Shown here: positions 25,056 through 33,786 of the stretch, piece after piece
Position numbering within the stretch: the first letter of the stretch is position 1
Layout of the letters: every line of letters begins with the position of its first letter
From: Chloroflexi bacterium CFX4
GTDB taxonomy: Bacteria; Chloroflexota; Anaerolineae; Aggregatilineales; UBA2796
Length of the DNA: 64,000 nt
Reading direction: 5' to 3'
Assembly: GCA_021404685.1 (NCBI GenBank)
Contig: QWHC01000005.1
Span: forward strand, 62,001 to 126,000
Translations under genes and position numbers: made by a program
The notes under the pieces: generated by a model
Seen by the model: only the letters and a program-made list of their open reading frames with translations
Database searches by the model: none
Told to the model about the DNA's origin: nothing

Positions 25056-25828
25056 AAATCCGCCTCGCTTACATAGTGAATTGGGCGCAGCAGCGTGCGG
25101 TCAAAGTTGGCGATGTTGGCAGCGCCGAGCGCCTGAAGGTGTGTCCGCACCGCAGCGACATCTGCCCGCAGCGCAGCAATATCAACGCCCATGCATTGAT
25201 CAGGCAGCGGCGCAAACCACTGCACCGCCCGCAGAAACATCTTGTGCGCGCCGTTGTAGTTGCCGCGCAAAATCTGATAGTAGGCAACGCTCACCTGCAA
25301 AATAACGCGGTACAGATCGCGGATTGGGCGCGTTTCTGCCATCCAGGCTTCCTCAAGCGTCTCGTGGCATTCGTAATATTCGCCGCGATTGAATTCTTGC
25401 AAGCCGCGTAGGGCTAACGGCGGCAGCGCTTCGGCACACTGTTCGGTAAGGGCAGCGCTGTTAGTGGCTGTCCGCGCATGTAAGCGAATGATTGCAGCTG
25501 CCTCTTGGCAGAACCTCTCAGGCGCGTACAGCGGAACATTGACCGCCGCAGCGCGTGCGACAGCCGCCTGACCTTCGCCAATGGCAAGCGTTGGCAAGCG
25601 CCTTGTCGCAGGATCGGAGCGCGTCTGGGAAAGCCATGCCGCGTTGCCATCTAGCTCAACGATAATCAAAACAGGGTGCAAATCGGCGATGAGCGCTACG
25701 ACCATGCTGCCTTCCGCATCGTGCGGCAAACTGTGCAGGCGCACATCAAAATTGGGGAGCGCGCTGAGGGCTTGGCGAACGGCGGTGCTGTTCACAGCAG
25801 CAAAGAGGATCAGGTCTTGGTCACGCAT
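25052..25828 (-). CDS. Receiver-like domain fused to DUF309
   Basis: 258 residues. The C-terminal half (about 125-215) is DUF309: LRGLQEFNRGEYYECHETLEEAW, then RDLYRVILQVSVAYYQILRGNYNGAHKMFLRA. DUF309 proteins are small helical proteins with a conserved HE(x)LE motif. The N-terminal ~120 residues (DLILFAAVNSTAVRQALSALPNFDV; VLIIVELDG; LPTLAIGEG) have a receiver-like alpha/beta pattern. Unlike the usual standalone DUF309. ATGA overlap with fabL indicates an operon. Function unknown. Confidence 0.75.
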   Translation of the reverse strand: MRDQDLILFAAVNSTAVRQALSALPNFDVRLHSLPHDAEGSMVVALIADLHPVLIIVELDGNAAWLSQTRSDPATRRLPTLAIGEGQAAVARAAAVNVPLYAPERFCQEAAAIIRLHARTATNSAALTEQCAEALPPLALRGLQEFNRGEYYECHETLEEAWMAETRPIRDLYRVILQVSVAYYQILRGNYNGAHKMFLRAVQWFAPLPDQCMGVDIAALRADVAAVRTHLQALGAANIANFDRTLLRPIHYVSEADL

Positions 25829-25940
25829 ACAAAAATACTTAGCAATTCTTAAGCGTTTTGGCGTATTGTAGGATGAATCGCAGGGATGAGCAAATCTGCG
25901 TTACAATCGGCATGTTGGTGGCTCACTGAGAGGGGAATTT

Positions 25941-27479
25941 ATGCGAAAACAGGTAGTTTTCAGCGTAGCAGCGCTGTGTGCCTTGCTGAGTGTGATTATA
26001 AGTTTTAGCGGCGGGCAAACGCTTGCCCAGTCGTCCACCCGAACGCCCACGCTTACCCGTACACCCTCACCAACGCGCACGCTGACTCCGACTCGTACAG
26101 CCTTGCCAAGCCGCACACCAACCTTCACCGTCACACCGACTATCCCAGCCACACGCGGCGGTGAGCGCGGCGTAATCGGGATTGGCGTGCAAGACGCACC
26201 AGATGGTGGCGCGCTGATCGTCTCGTTAGCGCCGAACGCGCCTGGCATACGGGCGGGCTTGCGCGTTGGCGATGTCATCACAGCCGTCAATCAGCGGGCA
26301 GTTGCCAATGCCGATGACTTGGTGGCACTGCTGGCTGAACGCCGTGCCGGTGAGCAGATCACGCTCAACATACGGCGCGATGGGCAAGCGCAAGTCATTC
26401 GGCTGACCCTGATCCGACCGACTGCCACGCCGCGCAATATTTCACCCACACCCATGCCTGCTCAACCAACCAGCACACTTCCACCGCGTGTCACGCCTAC
26501 GCCCGTCATGGTGCGTGTGCGGCTCGCTTTCCCGCGCTATGGCTTTGAGGCAGAAACACTGCCCGATGGACTGCGCGTTAGCCGTGTAGAGCTAAGTTCA
26601 CCAACGGCTACCATGCTCCGTATTGGCGATTTGATCACACAAGTTGAGAACATCCGCTATGCACCTGGGAACATCTCGCGCATCGTAACGCTGCTTAACA
26701 CACCGAGCATCAGCACAGTCACGCTGACTGTGCAGCGCAGTGGCAGGACGTTTAGCGTCAGCTTGCTCGCCGTTGGCGCAGCAGGCACACCCACAGCGCG
26801 CTTCACGCAACCACCAGATATTCCGCGTGTGCGCTACACCTTCAGCCGCTATGGTTTCCAAGCCGAGACGCTGCCCGAAGGCTTGCGCGTGATACGCATA
26901 GACCTGCCCGCCAACCAAACTGATCTGCGCGTTGGCGATCTGATCATCCAAGTGGACACTATCCTCTACGCGCCGAACACGCTCTCAAGCATTGTGAGGC
27001 TGCTCAACTCGCCCGCACGCGAGATCCTCGGTGTGCGGTTGCTTCGGGATGGTAACATGCTCACGGTGACTCTGCGCGCTGTAGGCAGTGTGATCCTGCC
27101 GACTGCCACGCCGTTGCTTGCTCAACCGACCCGTCCCGCCGCCACACATGCCTTCACGCCCATACCGGGAATGCGTGTGCAGCTTGGCGTGCTTTACGAA
27201 GTGATCACGCCACAAGTGGCACGCGCTCGTGGCTTGCGCGTGACGGACGGCGCGTTGATCCTCGAAGTCTATGAGAACAGCGCCGCCGCTGTTGCCGGCT
27301 TGCGTGTGGGTGATATTATCCTTGCCGTGAACGGCGATGTGGTGGATGCCAAGCGCACGCTGCCGCTGCGCTTGCTGCCCTACGCACCGGGCGATACAGT
27401 CACCTTGACGGTGTTGCGCGGCAATCAGCGTCTTAATGTGCAGGTGACCTTTGCCCAGCGCGGCGTTGCCATGCATTAA
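25941..27479 (+). CDS. Exported multi-PDZ protein
   Basis: 512 residues: signal peptide (RKQVVFSVAALCALLSVIISF), a Thr/Pro/Arg linker (about 30-75), then four PDZ-like modules. PDZ1 has LAPNAPGIRAGLRVGDVI; modules 2 and 3 are near-duplicates (RYGFEAETLPDGLRVSR and RYGFQAETLPEGLRVIR, each with a RIGDLI/RVGDLI turn); PDZ4 has NSAAAVAGLRVGDIILAVNG. No protease domain is present, so it may be a scaffold binding exposed C-termini in the envelope. Thr/Pro linkers separate the modules. Confidence 0.82.
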   Translation: MRKQVVFSVAALCALLSVIISFSGGQTLAQSSTRTPTLTRTPSPTRTLTPTRTALPSRTPTFTVTPTIPATRGGERGVIGIGVQDAPDGGALIVSLAPNAPGIRAGLRVGDVITAVNQRAVANADDLVALLAERRAGEQITLNIRRDGQAQVIRLTLIRPTATPRNISPTPMPAQPTSTLPPRVTPTPVMVRVRLAFPRYGFEAETLPDGLRVSRVELSSPTATMLRIGDLITQVENIRYAPGNISRIVTLLNTPSISTVTLTVQRSGRTFSVSLLAVGAAGTPTARFTQPPDIPRVRYTFSRYGFQAETLPEGLRVIRIDLPANQTDLRVGDLIIQVDTILYAPNTLSSIVRLLNSPAREILGVRLLRDGNMLTVTLRAVGSVILPTATPLLAQPTRPAATHAFTPIPGMRVQLGVLYEVITPQVARARGLRVTDGALILEVYENSAAAVAGLRVGDIILAVNGDVVDAKRTLPLRLLPYAPGDTVTLTVLRGNQRLNVQVTFAQRGVAMH

Positions 27480-27512
27480 GGGATCGGGGAGGGCGTGTTA
27501 AGCCCCTTATGC

Positions 27513-27542
27513 TTGACTTACCCTTCAAAATGATGCTAGGAT
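27513..27542 (+). promoter_or_regulatory. Sigma-70-like promoter
   Basis: TTGACT (27513-27518), 18 nt, TAGGAT (27537-27542), about 35 nt ahead of the start at 27576. The -10 is weak. Confidence 0.4.
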
Positions 27543-27575
27543 TAAAATTGACTGAAGTTAGCTCGAAAGGGCATA

Positions 27576-28112
27576 ATGATGCTAAAGTTTTCTCACAAAG
27601 CACTCGCCTTTGCAATTGCAATGACGCTTCTACTTTCGGCGGTTGTCCTTGCTTTTAATGTGCTAGACGTTAACTCCGTCAACGCGCAGTATGTGCCAGA
27701 GGCGACCGGACCGAGCGGCACTGGCGGCAACATAGATGCCAATGGTGACCCTGAAGTTGTGGTTGCCACCAAGATCAAGATTCTTGTGCCAGAAGGTGGT
27801 CAGTTGGTGGTGCGTGAAGGCGATGCCTTTGCGCGGTTGCTGCCGCCGCCTAATGTTGGCAACCGTTCCGTGATTGATATTCCCTATATCCGTGCGGCGG
27901 ATGTGTTCGTATTCTATCGCGGCGCGTCCTTCAAGGGCGATTTTGCCGAAGGTTTGAGCCTGTGTTTGCGCGGCAGCGGGAATATCCTTTTCGCTTCAGT
28001 GAAGGGCGCACCACGCCAGTTCTTCCCACACACGACGTTGAGCAATGCCCGTCCGCGCTTCACCTGCACCACAATCTTTAATCCCGGCACGGTGGCGTTG
28101 GTTGCCCGCTAG
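27576..28112 (+). CDS. Exported hypothetical protein
   Basis: 178 residues. An N-terminal signal sequence (KALAFAIAMTLLLSAVVLAFNV) with a likely cleavage after VNAQ. The mature part has beta-rich segments (KIKILVPEGGQLVVREGDAF; VFVFYRGASFKGDFAEGLSLCLRG) and two cysteines that might form a disulfide. ATG 27576 and ATG 27579 are adjacent with AAGGGC upstream. No family recognised. A terminator follows at 28149. Confidence 0.75.
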   Translation: MMLKFSHKALAFAIAMTLLLSAVVLAFNVLDVNSVNAQYVPEATGPSGTGGNIDANGDPEVVVATKIKILVPEGGQLVVREGDAFARLLPPPNVGNRSVIDIPYIRAADVFVFYRGASFKGDFAEGLSLCLRGSGNILFASVKGAPRQFFPHTTLSNARPRFTCTTIFNPGTVALVAR

Positions 28113-28148
28113 ACCAAGTACGCCTTAATTTCTTAAACAGCTAACAAA

Positions 28149-28175
28149 AGTGGGTAGGCTTAAACCCTACCCACT
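28149..28175 (+). terminator. Bidirectional intrinsic terminator
   Basis: AGTGGGTAGG pairs with CCTACCCACT around CTTAAAC, followed by GCTTTTT on the plus strand and TTTTG on the minus strand. It serves the convergent genes ending at 28112 and 28181. Confidence 0.88.
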
Positions 28176-28180
28176 GCTTT

Positions 28181-30214
28181 TTAGAAGCCTATATCATCGC
28201 CATCATCGTCATCATCGCCACCGCTGCCACCGGAGGATCCACCTGAACCACCCGTGCCGCCACTACCGCCCGTACCACCTGTGCCACCCGGTGTTGCACT
28301 CGGACGCACACCCGGCGGCAGCGGCGTGATTGCCAGCACTGCCTCACAGCCAAAGACTGGCGTTACATCTGCTTGATCAACCCATGCCTCGGCGTAGCTG
28401 CCAAAAGTAACCTTCCACCATTTCACATTATCAGTGGAAGTGAATTGACCCGTCACTACATATTGGTTATTCAGTTGCAAGCGGTTCAAAATGCCTGAGC
28501 GCTTGTTGGGTGTGCCGTAGACGGCTGCGCCGGTGCGTCCTACCGATTGCACAATGCAAGGCGTCATGACGACTTCAGTTGGTTCAAGTGTCTCGGTGGG
28601 CGTCGCCGTCTCGGTTGGTGTTGGTGTCAGAGTCGGCGTTGGCGTGCGCGTGGGCGTCTGCGTTGGCGTGGCAGTCGGCGTCGCAGTTGCAGTTAGGCTG
28701 GGCGTGACAGTCGGCGTGCTGGAGGGCGTAACGCTTGGCGTGGTCGTTGCGGTTGGGCTGGGCGTCACCGTTGCCGTGTTGGAGGGTGTGAAGGTCGGTG
28801 TGGCAGTCGGTGTGCTGGAAGGCGTTAGCGTCCAACGGGTGGCCGTTTGGGTCAGGTTTTCTTCAAAGGTGATCGTTTGTGCGACAATGGTATTTGCCAT
28901 TGCCGCGATCAGATCGGCTGCATCGCGTGTCTGAATTGCCTGAATAGCAAGCGTCTCAGTCAGGTTGGGTGTGGGCGTCGCGCTGGGTGTATTGGTGACC
29001 GTGAGCGTTGGAGTCAGTGTCGCAGTGCTGCTTGCCGTGATGGTTGCGCTTGGCTCTGTGCTGGGCGTGCTGCTGGTAGTGTTGGAAGGCGAGAGGCTTG
29101 CCGTTTCACTTGCGTTGAGCATGGCAAGCGCAGTATTGGTTGCCTCTTGTGTCTCTGCGCTGCTGTTGTTGCCGGCCAGCAACACCAACAAGCTGATCAG
29201 CAGCACACCGATCACACCACCAATGATCGGCAGCACAGACGACGCGCTGCGTTTTGGTGCGGTTGGCAGCACAGGCGCGGTGACGGTCTCGCCGAGCGCG
29301 GGCGAACCCAGCGGCGTCACAACAGGTGCGGCAGGCAGCACCTTCGAGCTTTCCTCAGGTGCAGCAGGCGTATGCCGCGAGAGCGCCCTACCTGAAAGCG
29401 CAGCGTCTAGGTCTTCGGCAAGTTCATTGGCACTGGCATAGCGATCTTCACGGTTTTTGGCAAGGGCGCGCAGGATGACAGCTTCCACCTGCACAGGCAG
29501 TTCGCTGCGAAGTTTGGTAATGCGTGGTGGTGGCTCAGTCAGGTGCTTGAACATCAAGCTGGCAGGCGTTTCACCCACGAAAGGCAACTGCCCTGAGAGC
29601 ATCTCAAAGACCATCAAGCCAAGCGCATAAATATCAATACGAAGGTCTACCGCCTCACCGCGCCACTGCTCCGGCGACATATAGGAAGGCGTTCCCATAG
29701 CAATGCCCGTGCCAGTCACTAAAGTGGAGCTATTATCCACTTTGGCAATGCCAAAATCGGTCAGCACTGCGTTACCGCTGCTATCAAACAGCACGTTTTG
29801 CGGCTTGAGGTCGCGGTGAATCACGCCACGATCATGGGCAAGCGTCAGCGCAGAGGCAATTTGCGCTGTAATGCGGCGAGTCTCATCGGTTGGCAGCGCA
29901 CCGTGTGCCTTCAGGCGCTCCGAAAGGCTGCCGCCGGGCAAGAGCCGCATCGCAATATAGACCGTATCACCATCCTGACCATACTCGTAAATGGTCATGA
30001 TGTTGGGATGATCAAGTTGGGCAACGAGGTTTGCCTCGCGGCGGAAGCGCGCTAGAAAGTCCTCCGACTCGGCGAGCGAGGCTTTCATAATCTTGATGGC
30101 AACTTCACGCCCTAAATCAGCTTGGCGCGCACGATAAACAGTCGCCATGCCGCCCTTGCCCAAGACCGAAAGAATCTCGAATTTCCCTAGCTTCCGTCCG
30201 CTTAAATCTGCCAC
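28181..30214 (-). CDS. Membrane Ser/Thr protein kinase with Thr/Pro linker and SH3-like domain
   Basis: 677 residues from GTG 30214. PknB-type kinase domain: GKGGMATVY loop, Lys41, HRDLKPQN (133-140), DFG (153-155). A transmembrane helix follows (about 325-347), then a ~165-residue Thr/Pro/Ser linker, then an extracellular SH3-like domain ([21 protein letters not shown] ... [19 protein letters not shown]). The protein ends in a Gly/Ser run and an acidic DDDDDGDD segment. The outer domain probably senses an envelope ligand. Divergent from the DUF3048 gene. Confidence 0.9.
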   Translation of the reverse strand: MADLSGRKLGKFEILSVLGKGGMATVYRARQADLGREVAIKIMKASLAESEDFLARFRREANLVAQLDHPNIMTIYEYGQDGDTVYIAMRLLPGGSLSERLKAHGALPTDETRRITAQIASALTLAHDRGVIHRDLKPQNVLFDSSGNAVLTDFGIAKVDNSSTLVTGTGIAMGTPSYMSPEQWRGEAVDLRIDIYALGLMVFEMLSGQLPFVGETPASLMFKHLTEPPPRITKLRSELPVQVEAVILRALAKNREDRYASANELAEDLDAALSGRALSRHTPAAPEESSKVLPAAPVVTPLGSPALGETVTAPVLPTAPKRSASSVLPIIGGVIGVLLISLLVLLAGNNSSAETQEATNTALAMLNASETASLSPSNTTSSTPSTEPSATITASSTATLTPTLTVTNTPSATPTPNLTETLAIQAIQTRDAADLIAAMANTIVAQTITFEENLTQTATRWTLTPSSTPTATPTFTPSNTATVTPSPTATTTPSVTPSSTPTVTPSLTATATPTATPTQTPTRTPTPTLTPTPTETATPTETLEPTEVVMTPCIVQSVGRTGAAVYGTPNKRSGILNRLQLNNQYVVTGQFTSTDNVKWWKVTFGSYAEAWVDQADVTPVFGCEAVLAITPLPPGVRPSATPGGTGGTGGSGGTGGSGGSSGGSGGDDDDDGDDIGF

Positions 30215-30392
30215 TGTGAAGAATGCCCCTTTGCCCGTGTACTGCTCATGCTACTATACCACAAAGCGTGGCATCGGCGCGAAAATTGGTTGCCCTACGC
30301 TTACCCAACGCTTTCAATCTGCTATCGCAAAAGTGCGCGCCCTGCGCTATGATTTGCGCCGCTATGCGATCTTCTATGTGCAGAGGTTTACC

Positions 30393-31820
30393 GTGAAGTT
30401 TTTGAATCGGACTGCGCTCGCTTTCTGTCTGCTGCTTGGACTGTTTGTGGCAGCCTTCAGCAGCGCAGAAACGGCATATAGTCAGGGCAGCGCCCTTGCC
30501 ACCAACACGCGCCGTCCCACCCAAGTTGTGATCCCGACCAACACGCGTCGCCCTTCGGCAACGCCAACTGTTGAGCCAACGGCGACACACACCCCAACCC
30601 CAACCCTGACGCCAACCGTCATCGGACCCGTCACCTATCCTGATAACATCAACCCATTAACGGGCTTGCCCTACCCAAGCGAGGAAGCGCGCAATCGGCG
30701 CAACCTGATCGTGAAGGTCTCTAACTTCCCGTACATCGTGCGCCCGCAATCAGGCTTGGATAAGGCGGATATTGTCTACGAATATGAGGTAGAAGGTGGC
30801 ACCACGCGCTTTGCTGCCATTTACCGTTCGCAGGGCGCAGAGCATGTTGGTTCAGTGCGCTCCGGACGCCTGCTCGACCTGGAATTAGTGGTGATGTACA
30901 ACGCGCTGTTCGCCTACAGCGGCGTGAATGACGCCATCAAAGCGCTGATCGGTGAGGCGGAATGGAAATATCAGACCATCACGCCGCAGTTCGGTGATAA
31001 CTGCCCGCCCTTCTGCCGCTTTCCGATGCCCGGCGTGCCTTTTGAGCATACCCTGTTCGGCAACACTTTCCAGATGTGGCAGCTTGCCACGCGCCGTAAT
31101 GTTAATCAGGGCTATATCGCACGTGGCTTCGCCTTTGACGAAACACCCGATGAAGGCGGCACACCTATTAATGATATTTTCATTAAATGGTATGGCGATC
31201 AAAACATGCGCTGGCAGTATAATCCTGAGGATGGCAAATACTACCGCTGGAACACAGGCTACGCCCATGTGGATGCCATTACAGGGCAGCAGCTTACCGC
31301 TGATAACGTTGTGATTGTGCAGGCATACCATGTCGACCGTCCCGACATTTACGAGAGCGAAAGCGGTGCCAAGACCGTTGAAATCCAACTCTGGGGACGC
31401 GAAAAAGCCATTGTCTGCCGTGAAGGGCGCTGCTACGAGGGCGTTTGGATTCGGCGTAGCCGCGAACGCTACGGCACGGCGCTTGCCCTGTTCTATCCCG
31501 ATGGGCAGACGCCCATCAAGCTGAAGCCCGGTCAAACGTGGGTGCAAGTGGTGCGCTGTTGCAGCATGTTTGGCGTGGAGCTGAACAAGGACTACGTGGA
31601 TGTCTTCGGCACTGGCACACCTGCGGCTGCCACTGCAACCGCCCGTGCGCCGCGCCTGCCCCCTGAAGCACAGACGCAGCAAGCATTCATCACTAACCAG
31701 ACCAGCACCGCCAGTGCCGCCACTGCTCAATGGCACCAGCAGCCGACCCTGACGCCTGATCTCTCGCGTGGAACGCTTACACCGACACCAACGCCGCGTT
31801 CAGTTGGGCAACTGCCATAG
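30393..31820 (+). CDS. Exported DUF3048 (YerB-like) protein
   Basis: 475 residues from GTG 30393, with AGAGG 7 nt upstream. Signal peptide (KFLNRTALAFCLLLGLFVAAF), a Thr/Pro linker, then the DUF3048 domain: NPLTGLPYPSEEARNRR, KVSNFPYIVRPQSGLDKADIVYEYEVEGG and HVGSVRSGRLLDLELV. The C-terminal half completes the YerB fold. YerB family lipoproteins are envelope proteins of unknown activity. No lipobox here, so secreted or anchored by the signal. Another Thr/Pro region closes the protein. It precedes a small gene by 12 nt. Confidence 0.88.
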   Translation: MKFLNRTALAFCLLLGLFVAAFSSAETAYSQGSALATNTRRPTQVVIPTNTRRPSATPTVEPTATHTPTPTLTPTVIGPVTYPDNINPLTGLPYPSEEARNRRNLIVKVSNFPYIVRPQSGLDKADIVYEYEVEGGTTRFAAIYRSQGAEHVGSVRSGRLLDLELVVMYNALFAYSGVNDAIKALIGEAEWKYQTITPQFGDNCPPFCRFPMPGVPFEHTLFGNTFQMWQLATRRNVNQGYIARGFAFDETPDEGGTPINDIFIKWYGDQNMRWQYNPEDGKYYRWNTGYAHVDAITGQQLTADNVVIVQAYHVDRPDIYESESGAKTVEIQLWGREKAIVCREGRCYEGVWIRRSRERYGTALALFYPDGQTPIKLKPGQTWVQVVRCCSMFGVELNKDYVDVFGTGTPAAATATARAPRLPPEAQTQQAFITNQTSTASAATAQWHQQPTLTPDLSRGTLTPTPTPRSVGQLP

Positions 31821-31832
31821 AGAGTGTTTCAC

Positions 31833-32240
31833 ATGGCTGATCTACTGGTTGAGTACGTTATCCAACAGCGCAGTGTGCCGCCGCAAGGCTTTCGCTTGCT
31901 CAGCGATGGCACGCTGCTGCGCCTAACATCCGACAATGCACCCCCTGCGCCCACCGCTCGCCTTGATCAAGATCGGGCAGATTTGGCGTGGCAGGCAGCA
32001 GGCACGCTCAGCCCTGAGGCGCTTGAACAAGCACGCGCTGCCTTGCAAGCTGCCGATCTGTTCAGCTTGCCGCCTGTGCTGCTCATCAACTATTGCAAAG
32101 ATGATCCACCAACAGGCATTTGGCAGGTTACGCTAGATGGGCAGCGGGCGCGGATTGTCGTCTTTGATCCGCGCCCCAAGCGTCAAGCGCGCCTTGATGC
32201 ACTCTTGGCAGCTCTTGAGCCGCTGCTGGCAACCGAGTAA
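31833..32240 (+). CDS. Hypothetical protein, 135 aa
   Basis: ATG 31833 follows AGAGAG; a GTG at 31824 is in frame. Soluble, acidic/neutral alpha-beta protein with RLLSDGTLLRLTSD, a helix LSPEALEQARAAL and PTGIWQVTLDGQRARIVVFD. No membrane segment and no known family. It follows the DUF3048 gene by 12 nt, so probably cotranscribed. Confidence 0.7.
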   Translation: MADLLVEYVIQQRSVPPQGFRLLSDGTLLRLTSDNAPPAPTARLDQDRADLAWQAAGTLSPEALEQARAALQAADLFSLPPVLLINYCKDDPPTGIWQVTLDGQRARIVVFDPRPKRQARLDALLAALEPLLATE

Positions 32241-32285
32241 ACTCTTGCTGCGTATTATGCTCAGCAACAGGATTGAGGTGTCATC

Positions 32286-32756
32286 ATGTCTGATCAACGC
32301 GAAAAAGCTGCCATGCGCGCCTATATCGAGCGGAAATTGCCGCAAGCACGCCGTGAGCAGCGGCTAGGATTCCTGATTGGCGCATTGGTCACGGCAATCG
32401 TCATGACCATTTTAGCATGGGTCTTCACTGCAACGGGACTCTTCGGCAGTGATGCACCGAGTTGGATCGGCATGGTCTTGTTGACCATTGCGCTTTTCGT
32501 CGGTTCGCTGCTGCATACGCTTTCAGTTGTCTTAGATGGCAAATTTGGTGAGCCTTCGCTGCGCCGCAACCTTGCCATGCGCTATCGCATTGAAAAGGCG
32601 ATCTACGGCACGGATGTGGACGCCCTTTTTGAAGATGACGCGGCTGAAAAGCCAAAGCGCGATGCCTACCGCCTGACGGACGACGGCGAAATCGTGGCTG
32701 AGGACGAACTGCCCAGTGCGGATGAGCCAGCCGTGCGCCGCAAGAAACAATTCTAA
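32286..32756 (+). CDS. 2TM-type small membrane protein
   Basis: 156 residues: a short basic N-terminus (YIERKLPQARREQRLG), two transmembrane segments (about 29-50 and 60-82), then a soluble C-terminus (RYRIEKAIYGTDVDALFEDD, then DDGEIVAEDELPSADE). The arrangement is that of 2TM domain proteins. Function unknown. It lies 45 nt after the 31833 gene. Confidence 0.75.
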   Translation: MSDQREKAAMRAYIERKLPQARREQRLGFLIGALVTAIVMTILAWVFTATGLFGSDAPSWIGMVLLTIALFVGSLLHTLSVVLDGKFGEPSLRRNLAMRYRIEKAIYGTDVDALFEDDAAEKPKRDAYRLTDDGEIVAEDELPSADEPAVRRKKQF

Positions 32757-32865
32757 CCAAAGCGTTGCTAAGTCGGCGGTGAGAAAGGCTTGCAATGCGT
32801 GCCGCTTGCTGGCATTATAGCATGTCCATAGTGTTGATCAGATGGGATGACCGACGCCGTTGAAG

Positions 32866-33654
32866 ATGAAAGACCTAAAACGCACGCCTGCTCTGCTGGT
32901 TGCCGCTGCGCTGCTGCTCTTTGGTGCAGCCTGTGGCGGCAGCTCTGAGGCGGCGCGTATTGTTGAGGCGGATAACACCTCGCTGCGTGCCACCATCAGC
33001 CACTATCAGGCGCTTGACCCAACTATGACCGCCCAAGCCGCCGTTTGGACGCAGCAAATTGCCACGCTGCAAGCTGATCTGAACCAAGCCCGCGAACAGG
33101 TGACCAGCCTTACGGTGCAGATGAACAGCGGCGTAACCGGCGGCACGGGCGCACCAGTTGCGGTGCTGCCCACCACGGACCCGAATAACTTTGCCAGCGT
33201 TGCCACCTTGCCGCCTGCACCGCCGCCACCGCCTATCCCAGAAAGTGGCACGCCTGTTTTCAGCGGTCAGGGCGCACCCGCAGCCTCTGAGCCACTCCGT
33301 TCGCCTTCAGGCATGATCATTGAGCGCGTCGTGACGGCACGCGGCATGAACAATGCTGACGGCTGCCCTGTTAACGAGACAAACGCCTTCACCACCACAG
33401 ATGGGCAGGTGTGGGCAATCGCTGTGGTGCGGAACTACAAACGTGGTACGACTTTTGCCACGCGGTGGACAGGCGGCACTGATCTTGATGAGACCTACGA
33501 CTGGACGATCAACGCCAACGGCACACAGATTTGCGTCCATTTCTACTACGAGACGGCAACGCTGCCGCCGGGCAACTATACCGTCACCTTCAGCGCACGC
33601 GAAGCGGACGGCACACTCACGACCAGCGCGCCGCTGCCTTTTGTGGTGCGCTAA
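32866..33654 (+). CDS. Lipoprotein with coiled coil and beta-sandwich end
   Basis: 262 residues from ATG 32866. A lipoprotein signal with lipobox FGAAC is followed by a helical stretch (EADNTSLRATISHYQ, and the LQADLNQAREQVTSLTVQM coiled coil), a Pro/Gly linker, and a C-terminal ~115-residue domain ending NYTVTFSAREADGTLTTSAPLPF, which looks like an Ig-like or cohesin-like beta-sandwich. Surface protein of unknown role. Terminator at 33675. Confidence 0.78.
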   Translation: MKDLKRTPALLVAAALLLFGAACGGSSEAARIVEADNTSLRATISHYQALDPTMTAQAAVWTQQIATLQADLNQAREQVTSLTVQMNSGVTGGTGAPVAVLPTTDPNNFASVATLPPAPPPPPIPESGTPVFSGQGAPAASEPLRSPSGMIIERVVTARGMNNADGCPVNETNAFTTTDGQVWAIAVVRNYKRGTTFATRWTGGTDLDETYDWTINANGTQICVHFYYETATLPPGNYTVTFSAREADGTLTTSAPLPFVVR

Positions 33655-33674
33655 AACAACGCTTTCCAGACGAC

Positions 33675-33711
33675 AAGGCGCGGACGGGAAATTTTCCCCT
33701 CTGCGCCTTTT
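33675..33711 (+). terminator. Intrinsic terminator
   Basis: AAGGCGC pairs with GCGCCTT around an inner GGGAA/TTCCC helix and ends in TTTT. It follows the lipoprotein stop. Confidence 0.75.
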
Positions 33712-33786
33712 GCATTCCCGCCCTGCCCGTCGTAAAATCCTAAAGACCTACACTACTTAAGCACTTTTTGCAGGATCAAAAGCACC

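Noticed and set aside
28580-28830. Tandem short DNA repeats resembling a CRISPR or satellite
   Set aside because: They are Thr/Pro/Ser codon repeats in the kinase linker; no spacer-repeat periodicity typical of CRISPR and the frame is continuous.
30885-31736. 283-residue minus-strand frame opposite the DUF3048 gene
   Set aside because: The plus strand encodes a recognised DUF3048 domain over the same DNA; the antisense product has no motif.
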